Shown piece by piece: positions 40,501 through 50,600 of a stretch of DNA of 64,000 nt (positions are counted from its first letter, which is position 1; every line of letters starts with the position of its first letter). A model generated the notes under the pieces. It had not been told where the DNA came from. It saw nothing but the letters and a program-made list of their open reading frames with translations, and ran no database searches. The translations under genes were made by a program, and so were the position numbers. This stretch comes from Oreocharis arfaki (lineage: Eukaryota; Chordata; Aves; Passeriformes; Paramythiidae), in assembly GCA_013398015.1 (NCBI GenBank), contig VZRR01002305.1:62001-126000 (forward strand), written 5' to 3'.

Positions 40501-43500
40501 TCCCTTCCTCTGCTCAGGAGCTTTGTTTCATCTCAGCTTTCAGGCCCCCCACGAGAGTTCAAACAGGCTCTTGTAAGAAGTTCCTTGTAGCTGTAGCAGG
40601 GGGTGTTTGTCACACACGTGCAGCTGTGGCTGAGCCACAAAGGAGAGCAGGTCTGGGCAGAGGGTTTGATTTCTCTGAAACCTGAGCCTGGAGCCCCCCA
40701 GGCCACGGCCAGGTGAGGTGTTCAAAGGGCACAGGAGGTGCTGCAGGCAGGGAGATTCACCAGGAGCACGGTGCCCCTCACTGCCCTTCCTCCTCCCTCC
40801 CTGGGGTTCTGGTACCTCTTTACAATTGTACCATTTTTTCACTTTCTTTCTGACAATAGTCCCGGTAAGTGAATGTTTCTAAAGTAACCAAAATTCATCA
40901 CTCAAAATGTAATCTTTGTATTTTCAGTGATTTCTGCCCTATTTCACTCCAGCCAGTTTCCACCACTTGATCCTTCCTGCTCTCCCCTGCCTCAGCCTGT
41001 TCCCAGCCCAATTCCCACCCCTGTGCTCCGGGCTCTTCCCAGGTCATTATCCCCAGCTTTGGTCATAACAAGTATGAAAAGAATCTCTTTATTATATGAC
41101 ACACAAGAACCTCTACTTCAAAACCACAATTATATCTTCAAAATTAGTTTGAGTCACACCCCAAGAATCTCCAGCTCATTCTCCATCTCCTGGAGATGTG
41201 ACCATGGAGTAACAGTGCAGGGCTTGCTGACACTCTGTGCTGTCCTCAGACTAAAATATACACTCTAATGATATCAATTCTATAATTGTGGTATTCAGAT
41301 TTAAATAGTTCTTTTTAAAACATAAAATTATCCCCTTTTTCCTGGCAGTTGCCAGGCTTCTGCTCTTGCAGCACAGTAATTACCTCTTTCAAGCCTACAG
41401 CAAGTGGCATAATTTATTTCAATTGGCTGCTCAGTCTGAGATCTGCCACTGACACCAGGAAGATGTTTCAATTTATTTAAATTTATTTAATTTATTAAAA
41501 CCAGAGGGTGGCAGCATGACTTAAAATCCCTCTCTCTAATGTTCTGTTAAAAATATCGTTCAGCCATAAAATTCATCCCACATTCATGTCGTGACAGTTA
41601 TTATTCCTGGAGTTCACCTCAGAAAAAGTGTTAAAAGCCCAAGTATTGGTTCATATTTTAAATCTCCTTACCAGTGTCTTCCTCAGTGTAACTCTTGAAA
41701 CAAACTTTCATGGGAGTCACTGACAAAGTTATTTCTTCTTGACTGGTTGGAAAGTGAATCATCACATCAGCCAGCAGCCTATAAAATGTCATTCAACGCT
41801 AAAATAATTCTGTTGATGACTATTTAGCATTTGTTACATCAGAAAGTAAAACTCAAAAAAATAATTCTGTGTTTGTTACCTGGAGTGGACTTTAAGAATG
41901 TTTGGACACATGTGCTTTGCAAAAACAGCCTGCAAGGGATCACATTCTTGGAATGTCAGGTTATAGGTTTTTACAACACCTGAGTGTAAAGGAAATGAAC
42001 AAAAATCAGAGCTGGGCTGTAATTTTAGTTTGGTTTTTTTTTAAAGTATCAATTGTAAAATAGAGGAAGTAACCAAGTGACTTAGCCCAGCTATATGGAA
42101 GTAACTCACAAACAGAAAATGGAATCCACCTGCCACCTCAGACCTCCTCCACCCTATTAGCTGTGCCTGGACAGCATCCAAGTTCTTTAAGGATCCACAA
42201 GAAATACACGAACAGCAGCAAGTGCAACAAATCCAGGGTGGGAAATGGCCTCAGTAATTAACTGGAAAAATAATATAAATGGGGGTGGGATGCAGAAGAC
42301 AAACCCTACAGATCTCTGCATTTCTGGGCGAGGATGTGCTAAGAGAGCTCAGTTGTCTGGACACCTAATTCCCATTATTGGTACCACCAGCTGGATAATT
42401 GATAATATAAACTCTGCCTCCAACACAGCACAGCTCGGTGGGGGGACATGATGTTTATTTAAGAATTTTTTAAAGACTGGTGCTGATGGACATTCCCAGT
42501 CCTGCTGGGCTGAAGATGAGAGACCAGCTCCTGTGTTGATAACGGCATGAAGTGTTGTGGGGTTTAACTGTTTCTCTGTGAAGTCACTTCCCCCGTGACC
42601 TTACCGTGCCTGCAGAGGAGCTGAAAGGTGATGTGGTGGTCACTGGGGTTGGTGGAGATGCTGCATTTCTCTACATTCCTTTCCAGCACATTTACACATC
42701 TAAACACAGGGAGAACTGACTGTAAAAAAAAAGATAAATCAGTGCAGAGGTTACTCCCTGAACAGCTCTGCAATAAATATCATGTCCCCGGGTTTGTACC
42801 CTGGTTTATCTCAAGCTCTTGCTCTTAAGGCTGCCCCAAACTGCTCTGGGGACTCTGAGAGAGCCCAGGCTGATCCTCACCCACTGTAATTTCATCTGGA
42901 AATGGGGTTAATTTGCTGCTGTGTGTGACAATTCATTAAAATGTACCTTAATTATCAATTTACAGGGGAGGGATAACTGCTTTTCCTTCTGACATGGGTG
43001 GGACACAGCTGTCCAGCAGTAATGTTGGAAAAACATGGATGAGAAGAACACACATGCATATGCTGACCTCGAGGAGTTCACTGATCTTAAGGCAAGCTGG
43101 AAATGGAATCATACAGTCATTAGGGTTGGAAAGGACCTCCATCATCACTGAATCCAACCACTGATGGAACAGAAGTAAAATAATTTATTAACTCCAAACT
43201 ATCTCATATTGAACCTTTTAAAAAAAGCCTCCTCTGGGCTTCAGTGCCACCAGCAAACCTGGAAATTTACATCTCAAAATGATTAAAAATTTTTTTAACA
43301 TATATTTTTAAATTGATTTTAAAATTATTTATAAAAATAATTGAGTTACCCAAACGCCCAGAGCTGAATTTGTGGTAGGGGCATTTGAGGGACATGATCC
43401 ATACAAATGAGCAAAGACACCACTCACACCTCAAAAATTCTTCAGGTATAAAAACAAATAATCTCCACTTGTGGTTTTCCATCCTCCCAGCGAGTCAAGG

Positions 43501-44783
43501 AGAGCTGATCACTTTTAACTAAGAAACCTCTGGAGAAAACACTAATTTTGCTGGAAATGGTGTTTGATTAATCAGAGGCATTAATGGATGTGTTCTTCCT
43601 GTTGAGTCACAACAGTACAAAACATGTTGTTTTTAGAGGCAGCTCCTTTGGGGTACAAAACTCAAACCTTTTGACCCATGACAACAGAACTGAACCTCGT
43701 GGCATTAATCCGGATGTCCTGGACAACAAAAAAATCAAAGGATCTTAGGGCAGAGTAGGAACAAAATCTTCCATGATGGAATCTGCATAATTACAACCAC
43801 AGAAAATGTGGCATTTGTCCCCACTGAAAGTGGAGGGAGCTGAGAATGTGATGGACCGAAAGGCACCTGGAGGAAAACACAGATATCCAACAGTAACAAC
43901 ACTGGGCTTCCAAGAAAGATTTCAAAATTAGAATAAATCAAATCCACTTACACCTTTTTCTACAGGGTCAAAACAAAATTCATCACTAATCCGTGCTATG
44001 GCATGTATTGCTCTTCCAAACACTGTCAGGGAAAGAAAACACTGCAATATGCATTCTAAATTAAAATTAAAAAGGTGACACTGCACTTTCTCCAGAATCA
44101 TTCAAGAGGAAACATTTCTTTCAAATGTATAGGAAATTTGTAAACTGATGGTGGAAAAGTGTTTGTTTTTTTTTTCTTTTTAACTGAAATTTTAATTTTC
44201 CAAACCCCTGATGTTTTGGAAAGATGACTCTGATGAGGCACCTCACATATTTCATGCCCCTTTACAGCGCCTGGTGTTACAACAAATTAATTCAATCAGA
44301 CAAAACTCCACAATTAGAAATGACATTTAGCAGATGGAAAGTCTGAGGAGAAACGGGGCATCTGGAGAGATGGAACCCTAAGAAACACAGCAGGACCCAG
44401 CAGAGGGCCTTGGGATTCGCCTCTGGAAGAGGCAGAGCAGCTTTTCCCACAGAATGCTGCACCCAGAAGTCGAGCTGTGCCTCTGGAGGTGCCCAGGGAG
44501 GCACCCAGCCAGGCCCTGGCACCGCCACCCGGGAGTGCCCAAATCCAGCGCTCTGCTCCCACATGAGCACACCCCACACGACCGCCCGATCCCGCTGGGA
44601 TGAGGGAGAGGCTGATCCCCAGCTCTGCTCCCAGGGATCGTGTTCCGCTCGGGGCCGCCCCTGAGGGCAGCGCCGGGTGCCGGGGGTGCCGCATTCCCGG
44701 TGTCCCGCAGCAATCCCCGCGTGTGCCGGGCTCCCCGGGCTCCCGGTACCTCGGAGCTGCGCCCCGCCGATCACGCACTTCAT
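37580..44783 (-). CDS. RAD9B: Cell-cycle checkpoint clamp protein RAD9B
   Basis: Eleven exons: 44783-44750, 44022-43952, 43096-42947, 42719-42605, 41979-41880, 41778-41672, 39821-39715, 39261-39197, 38664-38542, 38237-37985, 37708-37580. All phases agree, giving 417 aa, the human RAD9B length as I remember it. Clamp landmarks are MKCVIGGAQL, AIARISDEF, ALRSVNSSRSAYA, VFRCVNVLERNVEKC, LTFQECDPLQ, SQEEITLSVTP and AFSEATSVPVSIHFD. RAD9 proteins form the PCNA-like 9-1-1 ring with RAD1 and HUS1 and recruit TopBP1/ATR to DNA damage. The last exon holds FHSLFFGAV and ASDTEED, resembling RAD9A tail motifs. Exon 10 encodes a poorly conserved disordered linker. Its end was set at AAG|GTGAGG (37985), the donor that restores phase 0; a GAG|GTAAAA donor upstream would also keep frame. 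VPS29 lies divergently upstream. Confidence 0.93.
39822..44749 (-). other. RAD9B introns 1-6
   Basis: Introns separating exons 1-7. Apart from a short CR1 remnant beside exon 3 (43102-43160) I see AT-rich, unremarkable sequence, including oligo-T runs near 44170 and a TTTATTTAAA-type low-complexity patch near 41467-41500. Confidence 0.6.
43102..43160 (-). mobile_element. CR1 3'-end remnant beside RAD9B exon 3
   Basis: Reverse-oriented CR1 terminus: 'ggaatcatacagtcattagg' then 'gttggaaaggacctccatca', 'tcactgaatccaacc'. It starts only about 6 bp outside the exon 3 acceptor AG, so it supplies the sequence just upstream of that splice site. Confidence 0.82.
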
Positions 44784-44946
44784 GGCCGCCCCCCCACTCC
44801 CCTCACGGCCGCGGGGGGCGGGAAACGCCGCGGGGGGCGGGGCCTGCGCCGCGCTGAGCCCCGGATGTGGAACCCTGGGACCGGGAATTGCGGGATTGTG
44901 AAATTGTGGAGCTGTGGAATTGTGGAGTATCCCGAGCTGGGAGGGG

Positions 44947-45215
44947 CGCGCAGGGATCATCGATCCAGCTCCTGGCCCCGCACAGACGCCCCAACAATCC
45001 CACTCTGGGTATCCCTGGCAGCGCTGTCCAAACGCTCCTGGAGCTCCGGCAGCCTCAGGGCTGTGCCCATTCCCTGGGGAGCCTGGGCAGTGCCCAGCAC
45101 CCTCTGGGGGGAGAACCTTTCCCTGAGATCCAACCTAAACCTCCCTGAGACAGCTCCAGCCGTTCCCTGGCTCCTGTCCCTGCTCACAGAGATCGGAGCT
45201 GTCCCTGCACTGCCC
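44947..45215 (-). mobile_element. CR1-type LINE fragment, reverse orientation, in the RAD9B/VPS29 promoter
   Basis: Reverse complement of the CR1 3' region: 'cagggatcatcgatccagct', 'ccccaacaatcccactctgg', 'ctgtccaaacgctcctggag', 'ttccctggggagcctgggca', 'cagcaccctctggggggaga' and 'atccaacctaaacctccctg'. It is truncated and diverged, starting about 165 bp upstream of the RAD9B start codon. Confidence 0.88.
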
Positions 45216-45279
45216 TCGGCAGCACCAGCTCAGAGACAGAGCCAGGAACCACCCCCCCCACCCAAAGGAAGAGAAGGGC

Positions 45280-45545
45280 TGAGCATGGCACTAATTAGCG
45301 AGGGAGGCAAGAGAACCATTAACCAATAGAATACTAATTAATAAAAGAACTATGTAACTTGTAGCCAATGAACACCAAATCCTTTGTTTCCTAAAATGCA
45401 TAAATAGTAAAAAGTTTTGATAGTTGGGGTGCTTGGTTTGTGGGACACCACGGAGCACCCAGGCTTGCGCAATTCTAAAATAAATAATCAGTCTCTCTCA
45501 CTCTCTCTCTCTCTCGTGTCATCCTCGGCTCGTTTTGCGGACAAC
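45280..45545 (+). mobile_element. LTR-like element (probable solo LTR of an endogenous retrovirus)
   Basis: The block has the order of signals of a retroviral LTR: CCAAT (45365-45369), TATA-like ATAAATAG (45400-45407), a transcription-start-sized gap, AATAAA (45479-45484), a CT-rich repeat (45491-45515) and a GGACAAC-type end near 45545. No gag, pol or env frame is attached, so it would be a solo or truncated LTR. The left edge is uncertain and I could not find a clean target-site duplication. It points toward VPS29, with the TATA-like box about 285 bp before the VPS29 ATG. The family cannot be named without a repeat library. Confidence 0.62.
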
Positions 45546-45684
45546 TCTTCGTTCCACGTGTGTAAAAACCCAGTCAGTGGGGAAGGAGGCACGAACGCGT
45601 TCGGCGCTGTGTTCTCCCTTCACAGCCGCCGTAGCGGGGGCGGTGCCGGGCGGGTTCCGGGAGGGCCGGAGCGGAGCGGGCGCG

Positions 45685-45895
45685 ATGGTGAGAGCGGGGG
45701 GACCCCGGGACCCCACCCGAGACACCCCGCACACCCCGGGACCCCCGGCAGGGCCACAGAAGCCGAGCCCGACCCGGCCGGGCTGGGGGAGAGCGGGAGG
45801 GAGGGCGGTCCCCAGCTGAGGCGAGGCCCCCAGGGGGTTCGGGCCGGGCCGTCCCTGCAGGAGCCCCGTTTATAATTTGTATTAATTTTATCGCA

Positions 45896-45927
<32 letters not shown>

Positions 45928-48900
45928 TTCTTTAACGCTTCTTTCATAACATCGACAATTCATTAATTATTATTTGCCCGTTCATTTGGCTGTGTTTTCT
46001 CTTCTGTTGCTTCCTCTCGTTTAACATTGATCATGTTCCGCCCTGTTTCTCATCCCCTGCAATCAACTCCTTCATTCCAATCAGGCTGGGCACAGAGTAA
46101 GTTACTCCTTGGCTGTCGCTAACACCGGTGGTAAGGGCTCGTTCGTGTTACTCCTTCTCACTGGCAGGTGGCTCAGATGAATTTAGGGGCTGCTGGTCAA
46201 GCCGCGCTCCAGATCACACCCAAATTCCTGGCAAAATCCAGGTCTTTTATCGTTCTCTGCCACTGCTTTATGCTGCAGATCCCTGTGATGATTGAACGCA
46301 CTGCAGTGCTGTTAATTTGGTTTGGTTACTGTGGCTTGCCAAGCTTTTCTTTAATGAATGGGAGCCGAAATGTGATTTTTGGGGAAATGTGGGGCGGAGA
46401 GTTTGTCAGCAAGGGGAATGTCTGTGTTGAGTGCACACGCTGCTGGCACGGTGGGTTGTGTAAGTGGCAGGATAATTTTATTAAACATTAAATACGCAAC
46501 TGGCATGATAATTTTATTAAACATTAAATACGCAACTGGCATTGCACATTTAAGTCCCTTAGGCAGTAGTAAGACAATCTATTGCCATTTATTAATCAAA
46601 ATCACTGTTACCCACTTGTTGCTCTTCAAAGACCAGAAAAAAATGTCTTTTTGAAATTTTTTTCCTGGTTTTGTTTTGGATTGGTCACTCATTGATTAAA
46701 AAGCTTTTGTATTGCTCTACCAGTACTTTCAACCATCTGTCTCCTGATGGATTTGATGGTGGCACTGAGATGTTCTTAATAAAAAAAAACAAAGCCAGAC
46801 CAATCAAAAATACCCCCTGAATTCCCTCTGCCTTTTTGAGGGCTGTTAGCCTGAAGGTAACTGCATGGCCTAAAAATACATGAAAAAAAAAAATCTTTAA
46901 AAATACAATTTCCTAGCCTAGTTATATTTGTTTATAGGAATAAATCTGGGCTGTGTCCTTTAAAAACACATTTGAGGGTGTCATTTTAGGAACTGTCTCA
47001 CTGACATGAAGTGGAAGATAAAATCTCTTTAATATGGTTCTTTGAGTTACCAGGGCTGAGTGTCTCCAGATCCAGGGTTTTCCCAGTGCAGTGCCATAAC
47101 ATCCCCTGCTTTATAAAGCTTCTCATGCCCTTTTTGCATAATTAATTTACCCTGTGTTGCTCGCATTATTGCTTTATTTGCAGATTTAAAGCCTGTGGTG
47201 TTAAGCCATGGCCTTGCATCATCTCAGTCCTTAATTTTGAAGCCCCCACTACATTTTTATTCTGGCATCTGTTGTGTTGAAACTATAAATGTATAGAAGT
47301 GGTGAGAGGAACACTCTGTGCAGTGACCTGGATTGGCTTCTCTGCAGTGCCCTGTTTGTATTTTGTTGTTATTTTTTAGCTTTATTCAGTTTTTCAGTGG
47401 TTTCTGCACTGAGGACTCTGAACACACTTGCTCTTCTGGTCAGCTAGATAACATATTAACACATGTTGCAAATCTGCTGCTTTTTAAAAATATTTTCGTA
47501 TTTTTTATTTATAAGGGGGGAGAAACTTGGACGAAGAGTTTTTTTAAGAGAAGTGGCTGCAGTTTAGCCAGGTCTGTGCTTGAAACATGTCCTAGAGAAA
47601 AAAAAAAGTGGGATAGTTTATGGCAGCTCCCAAACTTGTGTAAAATACATGAGGTAATACCACAGGAATGTGTTACCTTGCACTGTTGGCTTTCAGCAAC
47701 AAAACACAAATAATTCTGTAACTTGTGTTTGTAAAGCCCCCTCTGGTCACGGTCTGGCAAAGACCCTTGTTCCCCTTGGAACAGAGCAATATTCCATCAC
47801 CATTCCATCCTTACTTTAGCAGCTTTTAGATCCAAATGCAAAGCTGTGACTCTGAAGAAGACCTTGCAGTGCTGGCTGTGCCCTAACCAGTGTCTGTGAT
47901 GCTCTCTCTCCCCTGCCCTGCCCCTGAAGTTGGTGTTGGTGCTGGGAGATCTCCACATCCCCCATCGCTGCAACAGCCTCCCGGCCAAGTTCAAAAAGCT
48001 GCTGGTGCCTGGGAAGATCCAACACATCCTGTGCACAGGGAACCTCTGCACCAAGGACACCTATGACTACCTCAAGACCCTGGCTGGGGATGTTCATGTT
48101 GTCAGAGGGGACTTTGATGAGGTAGTGTCCATTTTTTGGGGTATCTTTTACATAAAGGCGACATTTGGGGTTCAAGTAAAAGTGGTGAAATGAGTTCCTG
48201 AGCTTTCCCCTTCTTGGTGTTGCATAGGGTTGGGTTTAAATAGAAATCTGTCTGATCTGGGTTTGCTTTATTTTGCTTTTTTTTTAGAACCTGAATTACC
48301 CTGAACAGAAAGTTGTGACTGTTGGACAGTTCAAAATTGGGCTGATTCATGGCCATCAGGTGATCCCGTGGGGTGACATGGCCAGCCTGGCACTGCTCCA
48401 GAGGCAGTTTGATGTGGACATCCTCATTTCAGGACATACACACAAATTTGAGGCGTTTGAACACGAAAACAAATTCTATATCAACCCAGGATCAGCTACA
48501 GGAGCCTACCATGCCTTAGAGAAGTAAGTGAATATTGGGGGGATTTTTTTTTTTTTCTTAAAAAACAAAACTGAACTACAGACTCCTGAGGGTTAATATT
48601 TATGATTTAAATGTCAGGGAGAGGATAGTTTTAATTGTATAATTTATATAGCTGTACTTGCTCCATCTCCGAGACTGAAACATGAAATACTCACAGGCTC
48701 AGATCTCATGTGCTCTACTTTTAGAATTAGTACTCTTTTTTCTTAGAGTGATTTCTGCTAAATAGTGGTAAAACATTGCTAAGGGGATTATAGACACACA
48801 ATCATCATGAATTTTTTCCTCTCTTTCCAGCAACATCATTCCTTCATTTGTGCTGATGGACATCCAGGCTTCTACAGTAGTTACATATGTCTATCAACTA

Positions 48901-48948
48901 ATTGGAGATGATGTGAAGGTAGAAAGAATTGAGTACAAGAAATCCTAA
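45685..48948 (+). CDS. VPS29: Retromer subunit VPS29
   Basis: Exons are 45685-45687 (ATG alone), optional microexon 46085-46096, 47930-48121, 48288-48523 and 48831-48948; introns are GT-AG and phases agree. The product is 182 aa, or 186 aa with the microexon (MAGHR start), as in the two known mammalian isoforms. The protein is nearly identical to human as remembered, ending IEYKKS* instead of KKP. Metallophosphoesterase-fold landmarks: VLGDLHIPHR, LCTGNLC (Asn where active enzymes have Asp), VRGDFDE, LIHGHQV and ISGHTHKFE. VPS29 binds VPS35 and VPS26 in retromer on endosomes, recycling receptors to the trans-Golgi or plasma membrane; it is regarded as a scaffold that binds TBC1D5 and VARP, not an active phosphatase. 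A 5' CpG island is present, with RAD9B divergent and KNTC1 convergent. Confidence 0.97.
45901..45927 (+). repeat. (ATT)9 microsatellite in VPS29 intron 1
   Basis: Nine uninterrupted ATT units about 215 bp after the VPS29 exon 1 donor. Probably length-polymorphic. Confidence 0.9.
46085..46096 (+). other. VPS29 alternative 12-nt microexon
   Basis: The sequence GCTGGGCACAGA lies between an AG (46083-46084) and a GTAAGT donor (46097). Spliced after the lone ATG it encodes Ala-Gly-His-Arg in frame, giving MAGHR-LVLVLGD instead of M-LVLVLGD. This equals the documented longer mammalian isoform. Being 12 nt it can be included or skipped without changing the frame. Confidence 0.85.
46471..46542 (+). 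repeat. Perfect 2 x 36-bp tandem duplication in VPS29 intron 2
   Basis: Copies at 46471-46506 and 46507-46542 are identical, starting gataattttattaaacatt and ending cgcaactggcat. A partial match (ggcag) precedes the first copy. Confidence 0.95.
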
Positions 48949-49166
48949 AAATGTTTTTGCTTCTCTGGTATTTTTACCATCTCCTTCTGAACTGCAAGTT
49001 CCAAAACTTGCTTGCTCGTTTACAGCCCTGCACCGTCGCTAACGGCTTAACAATGTAACTTCTCGGTCATGAATTTAAACAACCTTGTGTTTGCTTTTCT
49101 CTGTATGAATTGGTTTGTAAAATATTCCATTAAGATAACTGTCTAAATACTGTTCCTTAATGTTGT

Positions 49167-49172
49167 AATAAA
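49167..49172 (+). terminator. VPS29 poly(A) signal
   Basis: AATAAA lies 219 nt after the VPS29 stop codon, in 'tgttgtaataaaactccact'. This gives a short 3' UTR ending near 49190. Confidence 0.75.
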
Positions 49173-49199
49173 ACTCCACTTCATAGAAAAGCTGAGCTT

Positions 49200-50000
49200 T
49201 GTGTGAGGTGTTGTTGGGGAAGAACGCAGCAGTTGTGGTGCTTTGGTGTTCAGCTTCTAAGGGATGCTTGTACAAAGACATTGAGGCTTCTGGGACCAGG
49301 CTGGGTTTGGCCCAGAATCCATTTATATTCAATTTTCTCAATTTAAAATTCTCAACTAAGTTAAAGGAGTAAAATGGCTTGATAGACTCTGAAAGGATTA
49401 CAGTTACCTCAGAATTTCAGTGTAGAAAGTTTGAGTCTTTCTCTGATCAAAGCAGTTTCAAATCCCCCTGTGCTTTCACGAAGGATGATCTATAACCAGT
49501 GAGGAGAGGCTTTCCTTTCTCTGTGGCTCACATCTGACACTCCACGTGTGTGCACTTTGCTCCCTGCACAGAGGCTCTCAGTGATGTAATTCCACGTGAC
49601 GCTCTGGAAACTGCTGAAGATAAATGTGGGTTGCTCAAGAAAACTGCACGTGGTGGCTCCTCTGTGTGAACGTATTTAACAGCTCCCCTTTCTCACAACT
49701 GCTGTAACTTTCCAACAAAACTGACTTTTATCTTTTGTCTCCCAGAGCAGAACGTTTAGGATGGGTGGGGGGGGCATTGAACTTTGAATTATGACTTTTT
49801 TGGATTATGACTTTTCCATCAGCTGGGACCCGTATTTTTGTGTCATGAGCTGACTAAATGACGTATTTCTATTCAAAATAAACCTGCTTTGCCCTGCACA
49901 AAAAGACATCTCAGTTTGGTGTCTCAGGAACCTCTGGCTAATTGCACTTCATGCAGTCAGGGCAAAGTTGAAAGGAAAACCTTGGCATACATAATTAAAG
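49200..50000. other. Interval between the convergent VPS29 and KNTC1 3' ends
   Basis: About 0.8 kb without recognisable exons. In human the corresponding flank of VPS29 holds FAM216A and GPN3; neither was recognised here. This short stretch contains the synteny breakpoint relative to human. Confidence 0.6.
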
Positions 50001-50024
50001 GAATTTTTTTGACTGGAACATCAA

Positions 50025-50136
50025 TTTATTGACAAACTCCTAATTTACAGAATACTGTAAGGGGCAAAAACTGATGAATAAGTTTATTTTTTAATTTATA
50101 GTGTAAGGCCAAAATTGACACATAAATTTATTTATT
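50025..50136 (-). terminator. Candidate poly(A) signals of KNTC1
   Basis: TTTATT on the plus strand (AATAAA on minus) occurs at 50025-50030, 50083-50088 and in the TTTATTTATTTATT run at about 50127-50140. This would give a KNTC1 3' UTR of about 0.45-0.6 kb after the stop at 50601-50603. Confidence 0.5.
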
Positions 50137-50195
50137 TATTTTTACTGTAATGGCCAAAATTGATACAGAAGTTTGTAAAATTACACTTAATATTT
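50053..50195. repeat. Degenerate tandem repeat, about 3 x 45-50 bp, at the KNTC1 3' end
   Basis: Three related units begin 'tgtaaggggcaaaaactga', 'tgtaaggccaaaattgacac' and 'tgtaatggccaaaattgata', each followed by AT-rich sequence with ATAAGTTTAT/ATAAATTTAT. They overlap the probable poly(A) signals of KNTC1, so repeat expansion has multiplied possible cleavage signals. Confidence 0.65.
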
Positions 50196-50600
50196 GTCTA
50201 CAAAATACTTTACATGCACCAACACCCCCTGCAGTTTTATAAAAGTTTAGCACAATGAGGGCAAGGCTATGTTGTTGTGACTGACAGCAGGCATGAGCAT
50301 GGAGAAATGCAGAAGTAAAGGAAATAAACTTTACTCCTTCCCAGAGTTAAAGTGCTGAGTATGAACTGTTGAGTGCAGACAGGAAATTCTGCTGTGAATC
50401 TGAACTGTTTCCATGAGGGTGGAGAATGGAGGAGAAGCAGCCTAGAACAGCTGGAAAAACGTGGAGAGGTTGTGGACGCTCTTGGTAAAAGCTTTGGGGT
50501 TTTAGTCTGATGTTCTCTTGAGCAGTACAAGAGTTCTGAGTGCACAGCTCCTCCTCCTGCCACGAGAGGGAGGAGGGAAAAGGGTAAATCTCGACCTAAT

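Larger units (their letters stand above)
44560..45880. promoter_or_regulatory. Divergent RAD9B/VPS29 promoter region, two CpG islands split by repeats
   Basis: The RAD9B ATG (44783, minus) and VPS29 ATG (45685, plus) are 901 bp apart. CpG-rich sequence surrounds each (about 44570-44940 and 45590-45860). Between them lie a reverse CR1 fragment and an LTR-like element. The order matches the divergent pair in human, so a once more compact bidirectional promoter has probably been stretched by insertions. Confidence 0.6.

Noticed and set aside
43790..43890. Candidate RAD9B exon reading 'AFRSITFS'
   Set aside because: It superficially resembled the start of exon 3 but soon hit a stop. The true exon with ALRSVNSSRSAYA is at 42947-43096 and fits phase on both sides.
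44292..44960. 222-codon minus-strand open frame
   Set aside because: Only its MKCVIGGAQLR portion (44783-44750) is real, as RAD9B exon 1. The rest is intron and upstream CpG-rich sequence.
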